Assembly (NCBI RefSeq): GCF_022095675.1
Contig: NZ_JAHYSG010000093.1
Coordinates: 1 to 48,389 of the forward strand
DNA length: 48,389 nt
Direction: 5' to 3'
DNA from: Dactylosporangium sp. AC04546
GTDB taxonomy: Bacteria; Actinomycetota; Actinomycetes; Mycobacteriales; Micromonosporaceae
The position numbers and the translations under genes are program-made. Under the pieces are notes generated by a model. That model did not search any database. It had not been told where the DNA came from and worked only from the letters and a program-made list of their open reading frames with translations. The stretch's first letter is position 1, and each line of letters opens with the position of its first letter. Below are positions 33,584 through 43,059 of the stretch, piece after piece.

Positions 33584-34251
33584 TCGAACTCGAGGTCGAC
33601 CACGACCGGGAAGTGGTCGCTCGCGGCGCGGGCCTCCGGGGTGTCCACCACGTCGTACTGCAGCACCGTCATCCTCGGGTCGGCGAAGACCGCGTCCAGG
33701 CGCTCCCGCGGGCCCCCGCAGGGGAACGTGTGGCGTTCGTCGGCGCCCGCGGCGTCGGTCAGGCCGTCGGCGATCATGCGCCAGGCGGCGCCGCCGGAGT
33801 TCTCGTTCAGGTCGCCGCCGAACAGCAGGGGCTCGGGGACCTCGTTCATGTGCTGCTTGAGCAGCTCCGCCTGGGACGGGCGCTCCGTGGCGTCCGTCGA
33901 CAGGTGGGAGCCGACCGCCACGAACGTCGAGCGGCCGACGCGGCAGCGGACGAACGCCGCGCCGCGCATGTGGCGTCCGGGGGTCAGCGGGTACCTGATG
34001 TCCCAGCTCTCGACCGCCCGGACGCGCAGGTTGGTGAGGATGAGGTTGCCCAGCGCCGGGAGCCCTCCCCCGCCGACCACCAGCTCGAAGTCGCGGGCCA
34101 GGTCGGCCGACTTCTGCCGCCACCGGAACCGGCGCGGCGCCTCCTGGAGGATCGCCACGTCGGGCGCGACCTCGCGGACCACCGCGGCCAGCGACCGGCG
34201 GTCGTCCTTCAGGCTGTGGACGTTGTAGGAGAGCACCCGGAGCTTGGTCAT
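33580..34251 (-). CDS. Soluble EEP-family phosphodiesterase/nuclease
   Basis: 223 residues, a minimal EEP domain without membrane segments: VLSYNVHSL, metal Glu in AILQEAPRR, GSHLST, FGGDLNENSGG, PRERLDAVF, and RAASDHFPVVVDLEF. All catalytic residues are present. The substrate is unknown. The ATG at 34251 lies 4 bases after the glucokinase stop, so it is the last gene of that operon. Its stop overlaps the convergent nucleotidyltransferase stop in CTAG. Confidence 0.88.
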   Translation of the reverse strand: MTKLRVLSYNVHSLKDDRRSLAAVVREVAPDVAILQEAPRRFRWRQKSADLARDFELVVGGGGLPALGNLILTNLRVRAVESWDIRYPLTPGRHMRGAAFVRCRVGRSTFVAVGSHLSTDATERPSQAELLKQHMNEVPEPLLFGGDLNENSGGAAWRMIADGLTDAAGADERHTFPCGGPRERLDAVFADPRMTVLQYDVVDTPEARAASDHFPVVVDLEFD

Positions 34252-34255
34252 CGCG

Positions 34256-35200
34256 TCACACCCGGGCCAGGTCCGCCGCTCCGACGACCCCCGCCAGGTT
34301 GCCCATGAGCGCCGGGCGGACCTCGGCGACGGGCAGCCGGCCGCGCTGGGCCAGCTGCTCCTCGTAGCTGGCCCGGGCCGGCTTCATCAGCAGGTCGCCA
34401 GCCTCGATCACGCCGCCGCCGACCACGATGACCTGCGGGTCGAAGAGCTGCACGAGGTCGGCGAAGGCGACCCCCAGCCAGCGGCCGACCTGCTCGAACG
34501 CGGCGATCGCGACCGGGTCGCCGCTGCGGGCGGCCTGGGTGATCGCCGGGCCGTCGATCCGGTCGACCTCGCCGCCGGCCAGCGCGAGCAGCTGCTCGGC
34601 GGCCTCCGGGCGCTCGCGGGCGTCGGCCCGGGCGAAGCGGACCAGGGCGCGGCCGCTGGTGTACTGCTCCAGGCAGCCGTGCCGGCCGCAGCCGCACGGG
34701 TGGCCGCCGGGGACCATCATCGTGTGGCCCAGCTCGCCGGCGATGCCGTTGGCGCCGCGGATCAGGTTGCCGCCGATGATGATGCCGCCGCCGATGCCGG
34801 TGCCGACCGTGATCAGCACCATCGAGTCGTCGGCGTCGTGCGCGGCGCCGAACCGGAACTCGGCCCACGCCGCCGCGTTGCCGTCGTTCTCCACGACCAC
34901 CGGGAACCCGACGGCGGCGGTGATCCGGTCCCGCAGCGGCTCGTTGCGCCAGGCCAGGTTGGGCGCGAACTGCACGGTCGAGCGGGTCGCGTCGATCCAG
35001 CCGGCCGCGCCGATGCCGACCGCGTCGATCGGATGCATGGCGGACAGCTCCTTGATCACCTCGATGATCCGGTCCGCGGTCTGGCCCGGGTCCTGGGCCG
35101 GCGTGTCCCGCCGCGTCTGCGCGAGCACGTCGCCGGCCGAGTCGACGACACCGCCGAGCACCTTGGTTCCGCCGATGTCGACGCCGATGGTCAGCCCCAC
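34256..35200 (-). CDS. glkA: ROK-family glucokinase
   Basis: 314 residues. ATP/phosphate motif GVDIGGTKVLGGVVD, catalytic Asp in VENDGNAAAWAE, ROK signature LITVGTGIGGGIIIGGNLIRGANGIAGELGH, and zinc motif CGCGRHGCLEQYTSG. It phosphorylates glucose with ATP. In actinomycetes this enzyme also mediates glucose repression (family knowledge from Streptomyces). The GTG at 35200 with GAGAGGAAA upstream is chosen over longer readings rich in Arg/Pro. It lies between a small Cys protein and the EEP gene. Confidence 0.93.
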   Translation of the reverse strand: MGLTIGVDIGGTKVLGGVVDSAGDVLAQTRRDTPAQDPGQTADRIIEVIKELSAMHPIDAVGIGAAGWIDATRSTVQFAPNLAWRNEPLRDRITAAVGFPVVVENDGNAAAWAEFRFGAAHDADDSMVLITVGTGIGGGIIIGGNLIRGANGIAGELGHTMMVPGGHPCGCGRHGCLEQYTSGRALVRFARADARERPEAAEQLLALAGGEVDRIDGPAITQAARSGDPVAIAAFEQVGRWLGVAFADLVQLFDPQVIVVGGGVIEAGDLLMKPARASYEEQLAQRGRLPVAEVRPALMGNLAGVVGAADLARV

Positions 35201-35219
35201 TGTGGGTGTTTCCTCTCGC

Positions 35220-35549
35220 TCAGCTTTCCGAGGTGGCCGATCGCCAGACGTCATCGTCGTCGTCTTCGTCGGAGCTTTCGGGTTTGGCGGTACCACTGGA
35301 GCCCTGACGCGACCCGAAAGAGCGCAGGACGCCGGCCAGCCCGACCGCGATGTCCCCGACGCCGGTCGCGAGGCGCTCGGCGAAGTCCGGGTCGGGGTCG
35401 CGGGCGGCGGCGATCGCCTTGCAGACCGGGCAGACACAGCACTCGGCGGAGCCGGTCGCGAAGCCGGCGGTGCTGTTGGCGGCCATGGACAGCGCGGCCA
35501 GCACGGTCGCCACCAGCCGCTCGGCCTCCTCGCGCGGGTCCCGGCTCAT
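35220..35549 (-). CDS. Small cysteine-motif protein, unknown function
   Basis: 109 residues. A helical N-terminal half (EEAERLVATVLAALSMAANS) is followed by the cluster ECCVCPVCKAIAAARDPDPDF, which may hold zinc, then a second helix and a Ser/Asp-rich acidic tail. The ATG at 35549 overlaps the SRPBCC stop as ATGA, so the two proteins are coupled. The pairing with an SRPBCC protein and glucokinase is typical of actinobacteria, but the role is unknown. Confidence 0.8.
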   Translation of the reverse strand: MSRDPREEAERLVATVLAALSMAANSTAGFATGSAECCVCPVCKAIAAARDPDPDFAERLATGVGDIAVGLAGVLRSFGSRQGSSGTAKPESSDEDDDDDVWRSATSES

Positions 35550-35992
35550 GTGTCGGCCTCGACGCGGCGCTTGAGCTCCTTGAGTGCCGTATCCATGATC
35601 ATCTTCTCGGCCTTGCGCTTGAACATGCCGAGCATCCCGATCGCCAGCTCGACGGCGAGCGAGTAGGTGACGGTCGAGGTGCCGTCGGGGTTGGCCCCGA
35701 TGTCGTACGAGCCGTTCTGCTGCTTCTGCATCTTCGAGGGTGCCACCAGGCTCCACTCGATGCGACTGAGATCCTCGGCGTACTCGTACCGCAGGGTGTA
35801 CTCGTCGGTGACGGGGCCGGAGTCGAGCACGAAGCGCACCTGGCTCGCATACCCGTCCTCGTACTCCTCGACCACCTCGATCGACTTCACCGCACCCACC
35901 CATTCCGGGTAGTGCGCGAAGTCGGCGATGACCGCGGCGACCCGCTCCGGGGGCGCGTCAATGACGATCGACTGCGTCGAAGTGTCGGCCAT
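35546..35992 (-). CDS. SRPBCC (START-like) lipid/polyketide-binding family protein
   Basis: 148 residues with the START-like pattern: IVIDAPPERVAAVIADFAHYPEWVGAVKSIEVVEE at the N-terminus, beta strands (ASQVRFVLDSGPVTDEYTLRYEY, RIEWSLV), and a long C-terminal helix (KAEKMIMDTALKELKRRVEAD). The fold has a hydrophobic cavity; the ligand is unknown. It is the first gene of an operon with the Cys protein, glucokinase and the EEP protein. It starts with ATG at 35992. Confidence 0.9.
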   Translation of the reverse strand: MADTSTQSIVIDAPPERVAAVIADFAHYPEWVGAVKSIEVVEEYEDGYASQVRFVLDSGPVTDEYTLRYEYAEDLSRIEWSLVAPSKMQKQQNGSYDIGANPDGTSTVTYSLAVELAIGMLGMFKRKAEKMIMDTALKELKRRVEADT

Positions 35993-36116
35993 GCGTGGCA
36001 GGCTACCTCTGCCCGCGTATTGACGGAGCGTCGGCTCGCCGCCCATCGACGTGGTGGGACGGGGCTCAGGTAGGTTTCCTGTACGGGCTACACAGATGTG
36101 AAATGAGGAGCCGGAC

Positions 36117-37910
36117 GTGCGCGAGTTCTCCGTTCCCGCCGCGGTGATCGTCGCCGAGACTGCCACGCTGACCGACCCGGTCTGGGACAACGCGGCAGCG
36201 GCGCCCGACGCGGTGCAGTTCCAGCGCCGGATCGGCGCCGTGTGGCAGGACGTCACCTGCGCCGAGTTCCTCGACCAGGTGGTCACCCTGGCCCGCGGCC
36301 TGCTGGCGGCCGGCATCGAGCCGGGCGAGCGGGTGGCCCTGATGAGTAAGACCCGCTACGAGTGGACCTTGATCGACTACGCGATCTGGGCCTGCGGCGC
36401 GGTCACCGTGCCGATCTACGAGACGTCCAGCGCCGAGCAGGTCGCCTGGATCCTGGAGGACTCGGGCGCGGTCGCCTGCTTCGTCGAGTCCGACGCGCAC
36501 CGCGACACGGTGAGCCAGGCCCGCGACCGGGCGCCGGGGCTCGCCCACGTGTGGCAGATCGACGGCGCCCGGGGCGCGATCGACGAGCTGGGCGCGGACG
36601 GGGCGGCGGTCCCCCGCGAGGACGTCGACCGGCGCCGCACCGCCACGAAGGCGGACGATCTCGCGACGATCATCTACACCAGTGGGACCACTGGACGCCC
36701 CAAAGGCTGCATGATCACCCACCGCAACATGCTCAGCGACATCGTCAACGCGGTCCCGGAGCTCCGGTCGCTGTTCAACGAGGGCGCCCGCACGCTGCTG
36801 TTCCTCCCGCTGGCGCACTCCTTCGCGCGGCTCATCCAGATCGGCGTGGTGCAGGCCCGGGCCACCATGGGCCACACCGCCGACACCAAGAACCTCGCCG
36901 ACGTGCTCAAGAGCTTCCAGCCGACATTTGTCCTGTCGGTGCCGCGCGTGTTCGAGAAGGTCTACAACACCGCCAAGCAGCGCGCGCACGCCGACGGCAA
37001 GGGCGCGATCTTCGACCGGGCCGAGCGGGTGGCGATCGCCTACAGCCAGGCCGAGGGCAGGCCCGGCCTGGCCCTGAAGCTCCAGCACTCGCTGTTCGAC
37101 CGGCTCGTCTACAGCAAGCTGCGGGCCGCGCTCGGCGGGCGGTGCGAGCGTGCGATCTCCGGCGGCGCCCCGCTCGGCGAGCGGCTCGCCCACTTCTTCC
37201 GCGGCATCGGCGTGACGATCTACGAGGGGTATGGGCTGACCGAGACCTCCCCGGCGACCAACGCCAACCGGGACACGGGCGAGCGCATCGGCACCGTCGG
37301 CCGGCCGCTGCCGGGCGTCACGATCCGCATCGACGACGACGGCGAGATCCTGGTCCAGGGCGACATCGTCTTCAAGGGGTACTGGAACAACCCCGCCGCG
37401 ACCAGCGAGGCGATCGACGACGCCGGCTGGTTCCACACCGGCGACCTGGGCGAGCTCGACGACGACGGCTACCTGCGCATCACCGGCCGGAAGAAGGAGA
37501 TCATCGTGACCGCGGGCGGCAAGAACGTCGCCCCCGCCGTCCTGGAGGACCGGGTCCGCGCCCACGCGCTGGTCAGCCAGTGCATGGTCATCGGCGACCG
37601 GCAGCCGTTCATCGCCGCGCTGGTCACCATCGACCCCGACGCCCTGCCGGCCTGGCTGAAGGCCAACGGCAAGCCCGAGACGGCGACCGCCGCCGACCTG
37701 GTCGACGACGCCGAGCTGCGGGCCGAGGTCCAGAAGGCGGTCGACGAGGCCAACCAGGCGGTGTCGAAGGCGGAGGCGATCAAGGTCTTCCGGATCCTGC
37801 CCCGCGACTTCACGGAAGCGACCGGCGAGCTCACTCCCTCGTTGAAGGTGAAGCGGAATGTCGTCATGAAGGAGTACGCGGGCGACATCACCGCCATCTA
37901 CGAACGCTGA
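36117..37910 (+). CDS. Long-chain fatty-acid-CoA ligase (AMP-forming, FadD15-like)
   Basis: 597 residues. P-loop IIYTSGTTGRPKGCMITHRNM, gate motif IYEGYGLTETSP, and the hinge and Gly-rich motif WFHTGDLGELDDDGYLRITGRKKEIIVTAGGKNVAP. The C-terminal lysine region (TPSLKVKRNVVMKEY) completes the adenylation fold. It activates fatty acids to acyl-CoA through acyl-AMP. The GTG at 36117 has GAGGAG 6 bases upstream. The next gene, a histidine kinase, begins 32 bases later. Confidence 0.92.
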   Translation: MREFSVPAAVIVAETATLTDPVWDNAAAAPDAVQFQRRIGAVWQDVTCAEFLDQVVTLARGLLAAGIEPGERVALMSKTRYEWTLIDYAIWACGAVTVPIYETSSAEQVAWILEDSGAVACFVESDAHRDTVSQARDRAPGLAHVWQIDGARGAIDELGADGAAVPREDVDRRRTATKADDLATIIYTSGTTGRPKGCMITHRNMLSDIVNAVPELRSLFNEGARTLLFLPLAHSFARLIQIGVVQARATMGHTADTKNLADVLKSFQPTFVLSVPRVFEKVYNTAKQRAHADGKGAIFDRAERVAIAYSQAEGRPGLALKLQHSLFDRLVYSKLRAALGGRCERAISGGAPLGERLAHFFRGIGVTIYEGYGLTETSPATNANRDTGERIGTVGRPLPGVTIRIDDDGEILVQGDIVFKGYWNNPAATSEAIDDAGWFHTGDLGELDDDGYLRITGRKKEIIVTAGGKNVAPAVLEDRVRAHALVSQCMVIGDRQPFIAALVTIDPDALPAWLKANGKPETATAADLVDDAELRAEVQKAVDEANQAVSKAEAIKVFRILPRDFTEATGELTPSLKVKRNVVMKEYAGDITAIYER

Positions 37911-37942
37911 CCCTCGTGCCCCCCACACGAAAGGGATCGCTC

Positions 37943-39556
37943 TTGACCGACGTGCCGGTGCTGGGCGAGCGCCCGCGAAGCGCCGTGATCGCCGTCCGCG
38001 TCCTGATGCTCGCGCTGGCCGCGACGCTGCTGCTGATCGACGAGGTGCGGGCCGCTGAGCTGCTCTGGCTCGCCCTGCTGTCCGCGGCCGCGGCGATCGC
38101 CACGGTGGCGCCGCCCGGCCACCGGGTCGCGCAGCTCGGGCGGATGGCCGAGGTGCTGATCACCGCGTTCGCGGCGTCGACGCTGCACGGTGACGCGGGA
38201 TCGATCCTGGTGTACCTCCCGGTGCCGATCATCGGGGCCGCGTTCGCGGACGGCCGGCGGATCGCCTGGCAGTTCCTGGGCGCGGCGGCGGCCCTGCTCA
38301 CCATCGGCGGGGCCGTGGAGGGCGTGCTCGACGAGCGCTCCTACCTGGTGCCGGCCGTCCAGTGGCTGCTCATCGCCGGGATCGGCGCCTTCCAGACCGG
38401 CATCTTCCAGCGGGTGCTGCTGGCCCGGCGGCCCGACGACGCGCCCCAGCCCTACGCGGAGGCGACCCGCCTGCTGACCCAGCTGCGCAGCGTCGCCCGG
38501 CAGCTGCCCGGCGCCACGCTCGACCCGGGCGGCCTGGCCGAGCACCTGCTCGACGAGGTGCGGGCCGCGGTGCCGGCGGTGCGCGGGGCGGTGCTGTCCA
38601 GCAGCGGCGGCGGCCGGCTGGTCGTGCTGGCCCAGGCCGGCGTCGAGCGGTTCGACTGGGAGACCGCACTCGACACCGAGAGCGCGGTCGCCGACGCCTG
38701 GGCGGGCCAGCAGCCGGTGACCTCCGGCCGCTCGCAGGCCCGGTCGGTGACCGGCGGCCGGAACATCTCGTCCCTGGTCGTGCCGCTGGTCGCCGGCGTG
38801 CGCACGATCGGGCTCATCGTGCTGGAGAGCGACTCCTCCGGGGCGTACCCGCCGGCGCTCGTCTCCCGCGTCACCGCGATCACCGGCCCGGCCGCGCTGC
38901 GGCTGGAGGCGGCGCTGCTCTTCGACGAGGTCCGCTCGCTGGCCACGACCGAGGAGCGGCAGCGGCTGGCCCGGGAGATCCACGACGGCGTGGCCCAGGA
39001 GCTGGTCATGGTCGGCTACGGCATCGACAACGCCCTCGCCGCCCTGCCCGACGCGTCCGCCACCGAGGAGGAGCTGCGGGTCCTGCGGGCCGAGGTCACC
39101 CGCGTGATCACCGAGCTGCGGCTCTCGCTGTTCGAGCTGCGCAGCGAGGTCGACCGCTACGGGGGATTGACGGCCGCGATCGCCGACTACGCGCGTACGG
39201 TGGGGGCCTCGGCGGGCCTGCGCGTCCACCTTTCACTCGACGAAAGCACGGCCCGACTGCCCGCCGCGGTTGAGGCAGAACTGCTGCGCATCGCCCAGGA
39301 AGCCATCACCAACGCGCGGAAACACGCCGGTGCGGAGAATCTTTGGGTAACGTGCGCGGTCGATCCACCGTTCGCACAGGTAGAAATCTCCGACGACGGC
39401 AGCGGCATCGGCGAAAACCGCCCGGATGGGCGCTATGGTCTTGCGATCATGGCCGAGAGGGCGGAACGTATCCGGGGCCGGTTGGAGATCACGCCGCGCG
39501 TGCCGAATGGGACCACAGTGGCGGTTGTGCTCGGAACCGCACCGCGTGCGCGGTAG
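37943..39556 (+). CDS. Membrane sensor histidine kinase, NarL/DesK type
   Basis: 537 residues. Four to five N-terminal membrane helices, a GAF-like sensor region (LLDEVRAAVPAVRGAVLSSSGGG ... NISSLVVPLVAGVRTIGLIVLE), a HisKA_3 phospho-acceptor (EERQRLAREIHDGVAQELVMVGYG) and an ATPase domain (LLRIAQEAITNARKHA; ISDDGSGIGENRPDGRYGL). The histidine and N and G boxes are intact. TTG at 37943 with AAAGGGA upstream is preferred; an in-frame GTG at 37916 has no ribosome site. It is paired with the response regulator 33 bases downstream. Confidence 0.9.
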   Translation: MTDVPVLGERPRSAVIAVRVLMLALAATLLLIDEVRAAELLWLALLSAAAAIATVAPPGHRVAQLGRMAEVLITAFAASTLHGDAGSILVYLPVPIIGAAFADGRRIAWQFLGAAAALLTIGGAVEGVLDERSYLVPAVQWLLIAGIGAFQTGIFQRVLLARRPDDAPQPYAEATRLLTQLRSVARQLPGATLDPGGLAEHLLDEVRAAVPAVRGAVLSSSGGGRLVVLAQAGVERFDWETALDTESAVADAWAGQQPVTSGRSQARSVTGGRNISSLVVPLVAGVRTIGLIVLESDSSGAYPPALVSRVTAITGPAALRLEAALLFDEVRSLATTEERQRLAREIHDGVAQELVMVGYGIDNALAALPDASATEEELRVLRAEVTRVITELRLSLFELRSEVDRYGGLTAAIADYARTVGASAGLRVHLSLDESTARLPAAVEAELLRIAQEAITNARKHAGAENLWVTCAVDPPFAQVEISDDGSGIGENRPDGRYGLAIMAERAERIRGRLEITPRVPNGTTVAVVLGTAPRAR

Positions 39557-39589
39557 CGTGAAGGCACCCAGAGGGAGAGAGCACCGGGA

Positions 39590-40258
39590 ATGTCGACTAC
39601 CGCGACGCCGACGACTCGCACCAAAGTGCTGCTCGTCGACGACCACGATCTGATCCGCCGAGGACTGCGCCACGCGTTCGAGCGCGACCGCCAGTTCGAG
39701 GTCGTCGGCGAGGCCGCCACGGCGGCCGAGGCGATCCGCCAGGCCGGCGCCCTGCAGCCCGACGTCGTGATCATGGACCTCCGCCTGCCCGACGGCAGCG
39801 GCCTGGAGGCGACCCGCGCCCTGCGCAAGACCAGCAGCAACATGGGCATCGTGGTCCTGACCATGTATGCCGGGGACGACCAGCTCTTCGGGGCCCTGGA
39901 GGCCGGCGCCTCCGCGTTCGTGCCGAAGACGGCCCCCGCCGACGAGGTGGTGGCCGCGGCCCGCCACGCGGCCTCGGCCCCGAGCGCGTTCACCGCGGCC
40001 GACCTGGCCGAGGCGATGAAGCGCCGGCTGGCCCCGAGCGGCCCGCAGCTGTCCCCGCGCGAGGGCCAGGTCCTGCGCCTGCTGGCCGACGGCATGAGCG
40101 TGGCCGGCATCGCCAAGCAGCTGTTCGTCTCCGAGTCGACGGCGAAGACCCACATCTCGAAGCTGTACGAGAAGCTGGGCGCCGCCAACCGCGCCCAGGC
40201 CCTGATGACCGCGCTCCGCCTGGGCCTCCTGGAGGCCCCGGACGCTCCGAAGTTCTAG
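39590..40258 (+). CDS. NarL/LuxR-family response regulator
   Basis: 222 residues. Receiver domain with LLVDDHDLIRRGL and phospho-acceptor Asp63 in VIMDLRLPDGSG, then VLTMYAG and FVPKTAP. The C-terminal LuxR helix-turn-helix is LSPREGQVLRLLADGMSVAGIAKQLFVSESTAKTHISKLYEKLGAANRAQA. The ATG has GAGGGAGAG upstream. It is the partner of the adjacent kinase; targets are unknown. Confidence 0.95.
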   Translation: MSTTATPTTRTKVLLVDDHDLIRRGLRHAFERDRQFEVVGEAATAAEAIRQAGALQPDVVIMDLRLPDGSGLEATRALRKTSSNMGIVVLTMYAGDDQLFGALEAGASAFVPKTAPADEVVAAARHAASAPSAFTAADLAEAMKRRLAPSGPQLSPREGQVLRLLADGMSVAGIAKQLFVSESTAKTHISKLYEKLGAANRAQALMTALRLGLLEAPDAPKF

Positions 40259-40282
40259 CCCCCGTTCGTTTCCGCTCAGCCT

Positions 40283-40311
40283 GATCGCGCCGTGGCCCCC
40301 ACGGCGCGATC
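40283..40311 (+). terminator. Strong hairpin terminator after the response regulator
   Basis: Thirteen-base perfect stem GATCGCGCCGTGG (40283-40295) and its complement (40299-40311) with a CCC loop, followed by GTCATTTCG. It lies 25 bases past the response-regulator stop. The 215 bases from here to the next gene show no further structure. Confidence 0.9.
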
Positions 40312-40526
40312 GTCATTTCGCATTGATCTACGCTGATCGCCAGATTTCCCAGGAATGGCTTTTCCCCCAGGGCGGGCGGCCGCATTGCGTCATGGCCGGC
40401 CCGGCCACTGCCCGTCATCCCGAAACCGCGCCCGCCGCTACCTGGCGGCTTGACCGTCCCATTCCGGCGGCGTCCTCGACGGGCCCGGCCGGCACTGCCC
40501 TGCCGCGCTTTCCCGCCCGCCGCGCG

Positions 40527-41648
40527 TCAGCCGGCGAGCAGGGCACGAAGCCGTTCGGCCTGCGTTTCCCAGCGCCACTCCGACTCGACCCAGGCCCGGC
40601 CGGCCGCGCCCATGCGCGAGGCCAGGAACGGGTCGGTGAGCAGATTGATGAGCCGTTCGGCGACGGCGTGGAGGTCGCGCCCGTCGACGACGAACCCCGT
40701 CTCCCCCTCACGCACCGCATCGGGCGCCCCGCCGGAGTCCCCGGCGACGACGGGCAGCCCGGTGGCCGAGGCCTCGAGGTAGACGATCCCGAGCCCTTCG
40801 ACGTCGAGCCCCCGCCGCCGGGTCCGGCAGGGCATGGCGAAGACGTCCCCGGCCGCGTAGTGCGCGGGGAGCTCGGCCCACGACACGGAGCCGGTGAACA
40901 CCACATACCGCTCCAGCCCCGCATCCCGCACGATCCGCTCGAGCCGCGCCCGGTCGGGCCCCCCGCTGACGATCAGCAGCGTGGCCTCGGGCACCGTCCG
41001 GTGCACCCGCTTGAGCGCCCGGATGAGCACGTCCTGCCCCTTGCGCGGCACCAGCCGCGACACACAGACGATCACGGGGACATCGGTGAGCCCGTACCGA
41101 GCCCGCACCACGCTCCCGTCCACGCGCGGCGAGTAGGCGTCGACGTCGACACCGGGCGCCAGCCGCTCAAGGGTGGTGAGCCCGTCCAGCACCCGAGCCA
41201 GCCGCACCCGGGTGTACTCCCCCAGGTACGTCACGACGTCGGCCCCCCGCCCGATGCGCCGCAGCAGGCCACGGGCGCCGGGCAGCGCCGCCCACCCGAC
41301 TTCGTGCCCGTGCGTGAGCGCCACGACCCGCCGGATCCCGGCCCGCCGCCGCAGCCCGCCGGCCAGCAACCCGAGCGGCGCCGCCGCCCCGAACATCACG
41401 GTGTCGCAGTCGTGCGCCCGGGCCAGCTCGGCCGCCCGCCGCGCCACGCGGGCGGTGGGCAGCAACATCCCGGTCCGGTCCCGCACGACCTCGAAGGGCT
41501 GCTCGGCGTCGAACTTCTCCGCCCCTTTCCAGGTGGAGGAATAGACAACGACCTCACCGCGCGGCTGCCGCACGGCAAGGTTGTACACGAACTGCTGGAT
41601 CCCCCCGGGCCGGGGCGGAAAGTCGTTCGTGACGAGCAAGGTCCTCAT
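40527..41648 (-). CDS. pimB: GT4 mannosyltransferase, PimB-like
   Basis: 373 residues, GT-B fold. N-terminal LLVTNDFPPRPGGIQQFVYNLA, VVALTHGHEVGWA and the C-terminal nucleotide-sugar region VIVCVSRLVPRKGQDVLIRAL. The family-specific CRTRRRGLDVEGLGIVYLEASATGLPVVAGDSGGAPDAV carries the catalytic EX7E-type glutamates. The RRRGLDVEG loop is typical of PimB/MgtA enzymes that add the second mannose to phosphatidylinositol mannoside using GDP-mannose on the cytoplasmic face. It starts with ATG at 41648. Confidence 0.88.
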   Translation of the reverse strand: MRTLLVTNDFPPRPGGIQQFVYNLAVRQPRGEVVVYSSTWKGAEKFDAEQPFEVVRDRTGMLLPTARVARRAAELARAHDCDTVMFGAAAPLGLLAGGLRRRAGIRRVVALTHGHEVGWAALPGARGLLRRIGRGADVVTYLGEYTRVRLARVLDGLTTLERLAPGVDVDAYSPRVDGSVVRARYGLTDVPVIVCVSRLVPRKGQDVLIRALKRVHRTVPEATLLIVSGGPDRARLERIVRDAGLERYVVFTGSVSWAELPAHYAAGDVFAMPCRTRRRGLDVEGLGIVYLEASATGLPVVAGDSGGAPDAVREGETGFVVDGRDLHAVAERLINLLTDPFLASRMGAAGRAWVESEWRWETQAERLRALLAG

Positions 41649-41793
41649 AGCTCAGAGCGCCCCATCGTCCGCCGCGTCCAGAGTCTCTCCCGGGCAAGCT
41701 CACCGCACGCCAGGTCCCAGGGCACGCGACCTCCACCGGGCACCGCCGCGCGACGTCCCCACCCACCCGCCACCCCGACGGGGTGCGGCTGGG

Positions 41794-43050
41794 TCATCGG
41801 GCGCCGCGGGCGTAGGCGCGGGCCGCCGCCATCCGCTCGACCGTGGTCGGGTGGGAGCCGAACAGGAACTGCTCGACCGGGTTGGGGTCGGGGTCGCCCA
41901 GGTTGACCTGGGACAGCCGGGACTGCATGGCCTCGAAGCCCGCCGGGTCGCCGGTCAGCTCCAGCGCGTGCTGGTCGGCGCGGGCCTCCACGCGCCGCGA
42001 CACGAACGACTGCAGCGGGCCCGCGAACAGCCCGGCCACCGCGGCCACCGCGAGCAGCAGCGCCACGGCCCGCGGCTCGGCGATGGAGTCGACCCGGGCC
42101 AGGCGTAAGAGGCCGGTCCAGGAGCCCAGCAGATACAGCGCGCAGACCGCCGCCGCGGCGCCCAGCGCGCCCAGCAGCGTGCCGGTGAACACGTCGTTGT
42201 CCTTGGCGTGGCCGAGCTCGTGGGCGACGACCGACTCGACCTCGGCCGGTGGTGCCTCCTTGAGCAGCGTGTCGTACACGACGATCCGGCGGGTCGGGCC
42301 GAACCCGGACACGTAGGCGTTGACCGCCCGCGTCCGGCGGGAGGCGTCGGCGATGAGCACGTCACGGACGGGCACGCCGTCACGCTCGGCCATCGCCATG
42401 AGCCGGGTGCGCTGCTCGCCCTCCGGCATCGGGGTGAACTTGTTGAAGATCGGCTCCACGAGCACCGGGAACACGAACGTGAGCAGGACGGTGAGGGCGG
42501 CCGCGCCGGCCGCGGCCCAGGCCCACCACCAGCGTGGGGCGAAGTGGGTGACGGTGAAGAAGCCGACGAGCACGATGGCGCCGATGACGGCGCCGACCGC
42601 ATAGCCCTTCAGGACGTCGACGGTCCACGCTCCCCAGTCCTGCGTGGACAGCCCGTAGCGCCGCAGGATGGACTGGCGCCAGGCGGCGATCGGCAGGGCG
42701 ACCACCTCGCCGACGAAGACCACGGCCAGGCCGCCGAGCAGTGCCCGGCCCAGCCAGTGGCCGTTGAACGGGCGGCCGGCCTGCTCGACGATCCACGCGC
42801 CGGCCGGCGTGAGGCCGAGCAGCAGGGCGACGACCAGGCCGAGCGCCATCGAGAGATACATGGAAGGACGCAGCGCGCCGCGGAACTCCCGCCCCTTCGC
42901 GACCGCGTCGGCCGGCAGCGTCGCGAGCGCGTCGAGCTGGTCGGCGCGCGGCGCGGGCGGCGCCGTCATCGGCACGCGCAGCAGCGCGACCACGGCCACG
43001 GCGACGACGAGCAGGACCAGGGTGGCCGCGGCCCACTGCCGAGAAGTCAT
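41794..43050 (-). CDS. M48 (Ste24/CAAX protease-like) membrane metallopeptidase
   Basis: 418 residues with about seven membrane helices. Zinc site HELGHAKDND, with the third ligand in VEARADQHALELTGD. Upstream are the Ste24-type motifs EPIFNKFTPMPEGEQRTRLMAMAERDGVPVRDVLIADAS and TRAVNAYVSGFGPTRRIVVYDTLL. Bacterial members degrade membrane or misfolded proteins; eukaryotic ones process prenylated peptides. It starts with ATG at 43050 and lies just downstream of the small Cys protein. Confidence 0.93.
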   Translation of the reverse strand: MTSRQWAAATLVLLVVAVAVVALLRVPMTAPPAPRADQLDALATLPADAVAKGREFRGALRPSMYLSMALGLVVALLLGLTPAGAWIVEQAGRPFNGHWLGRALLGGLAVVFVGEVVALPIAAWRQSILRRYGLSTQDWGAWTVDVLKGYAVGAVIGAIVLVGFFTVTHFAPRWWWAWAAAGAAALTVLLTFVFPVLVEPIFNKFTPMPEGEQRTRLMAMAERDGVPVRDVLIADASRRTRAVNAYVSGFGPTRRIVVYDTLLKEAPPAEVESVVAHELGHAKDNDVFTGTLLGALGAAAAVCALYLLGSWTGLLRLARVDSIAEPRAVALLLAVAAVAGLFAGPLQSFVSRRVEARADQHALELTGDPAGFEAMQSRLSQVNLGDPDPNPVEQFLFGSHPTTVERMAAARAYARGAR

Positions 43051-43059
43051 CGCGTCAGC

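Noticed and set aside
36066..37928. 620-codon open frame opposite the acyl-CoA ligase
   Set aside because: Antisense of a gene with complete adenylation motifs; composition typical of a shadow.
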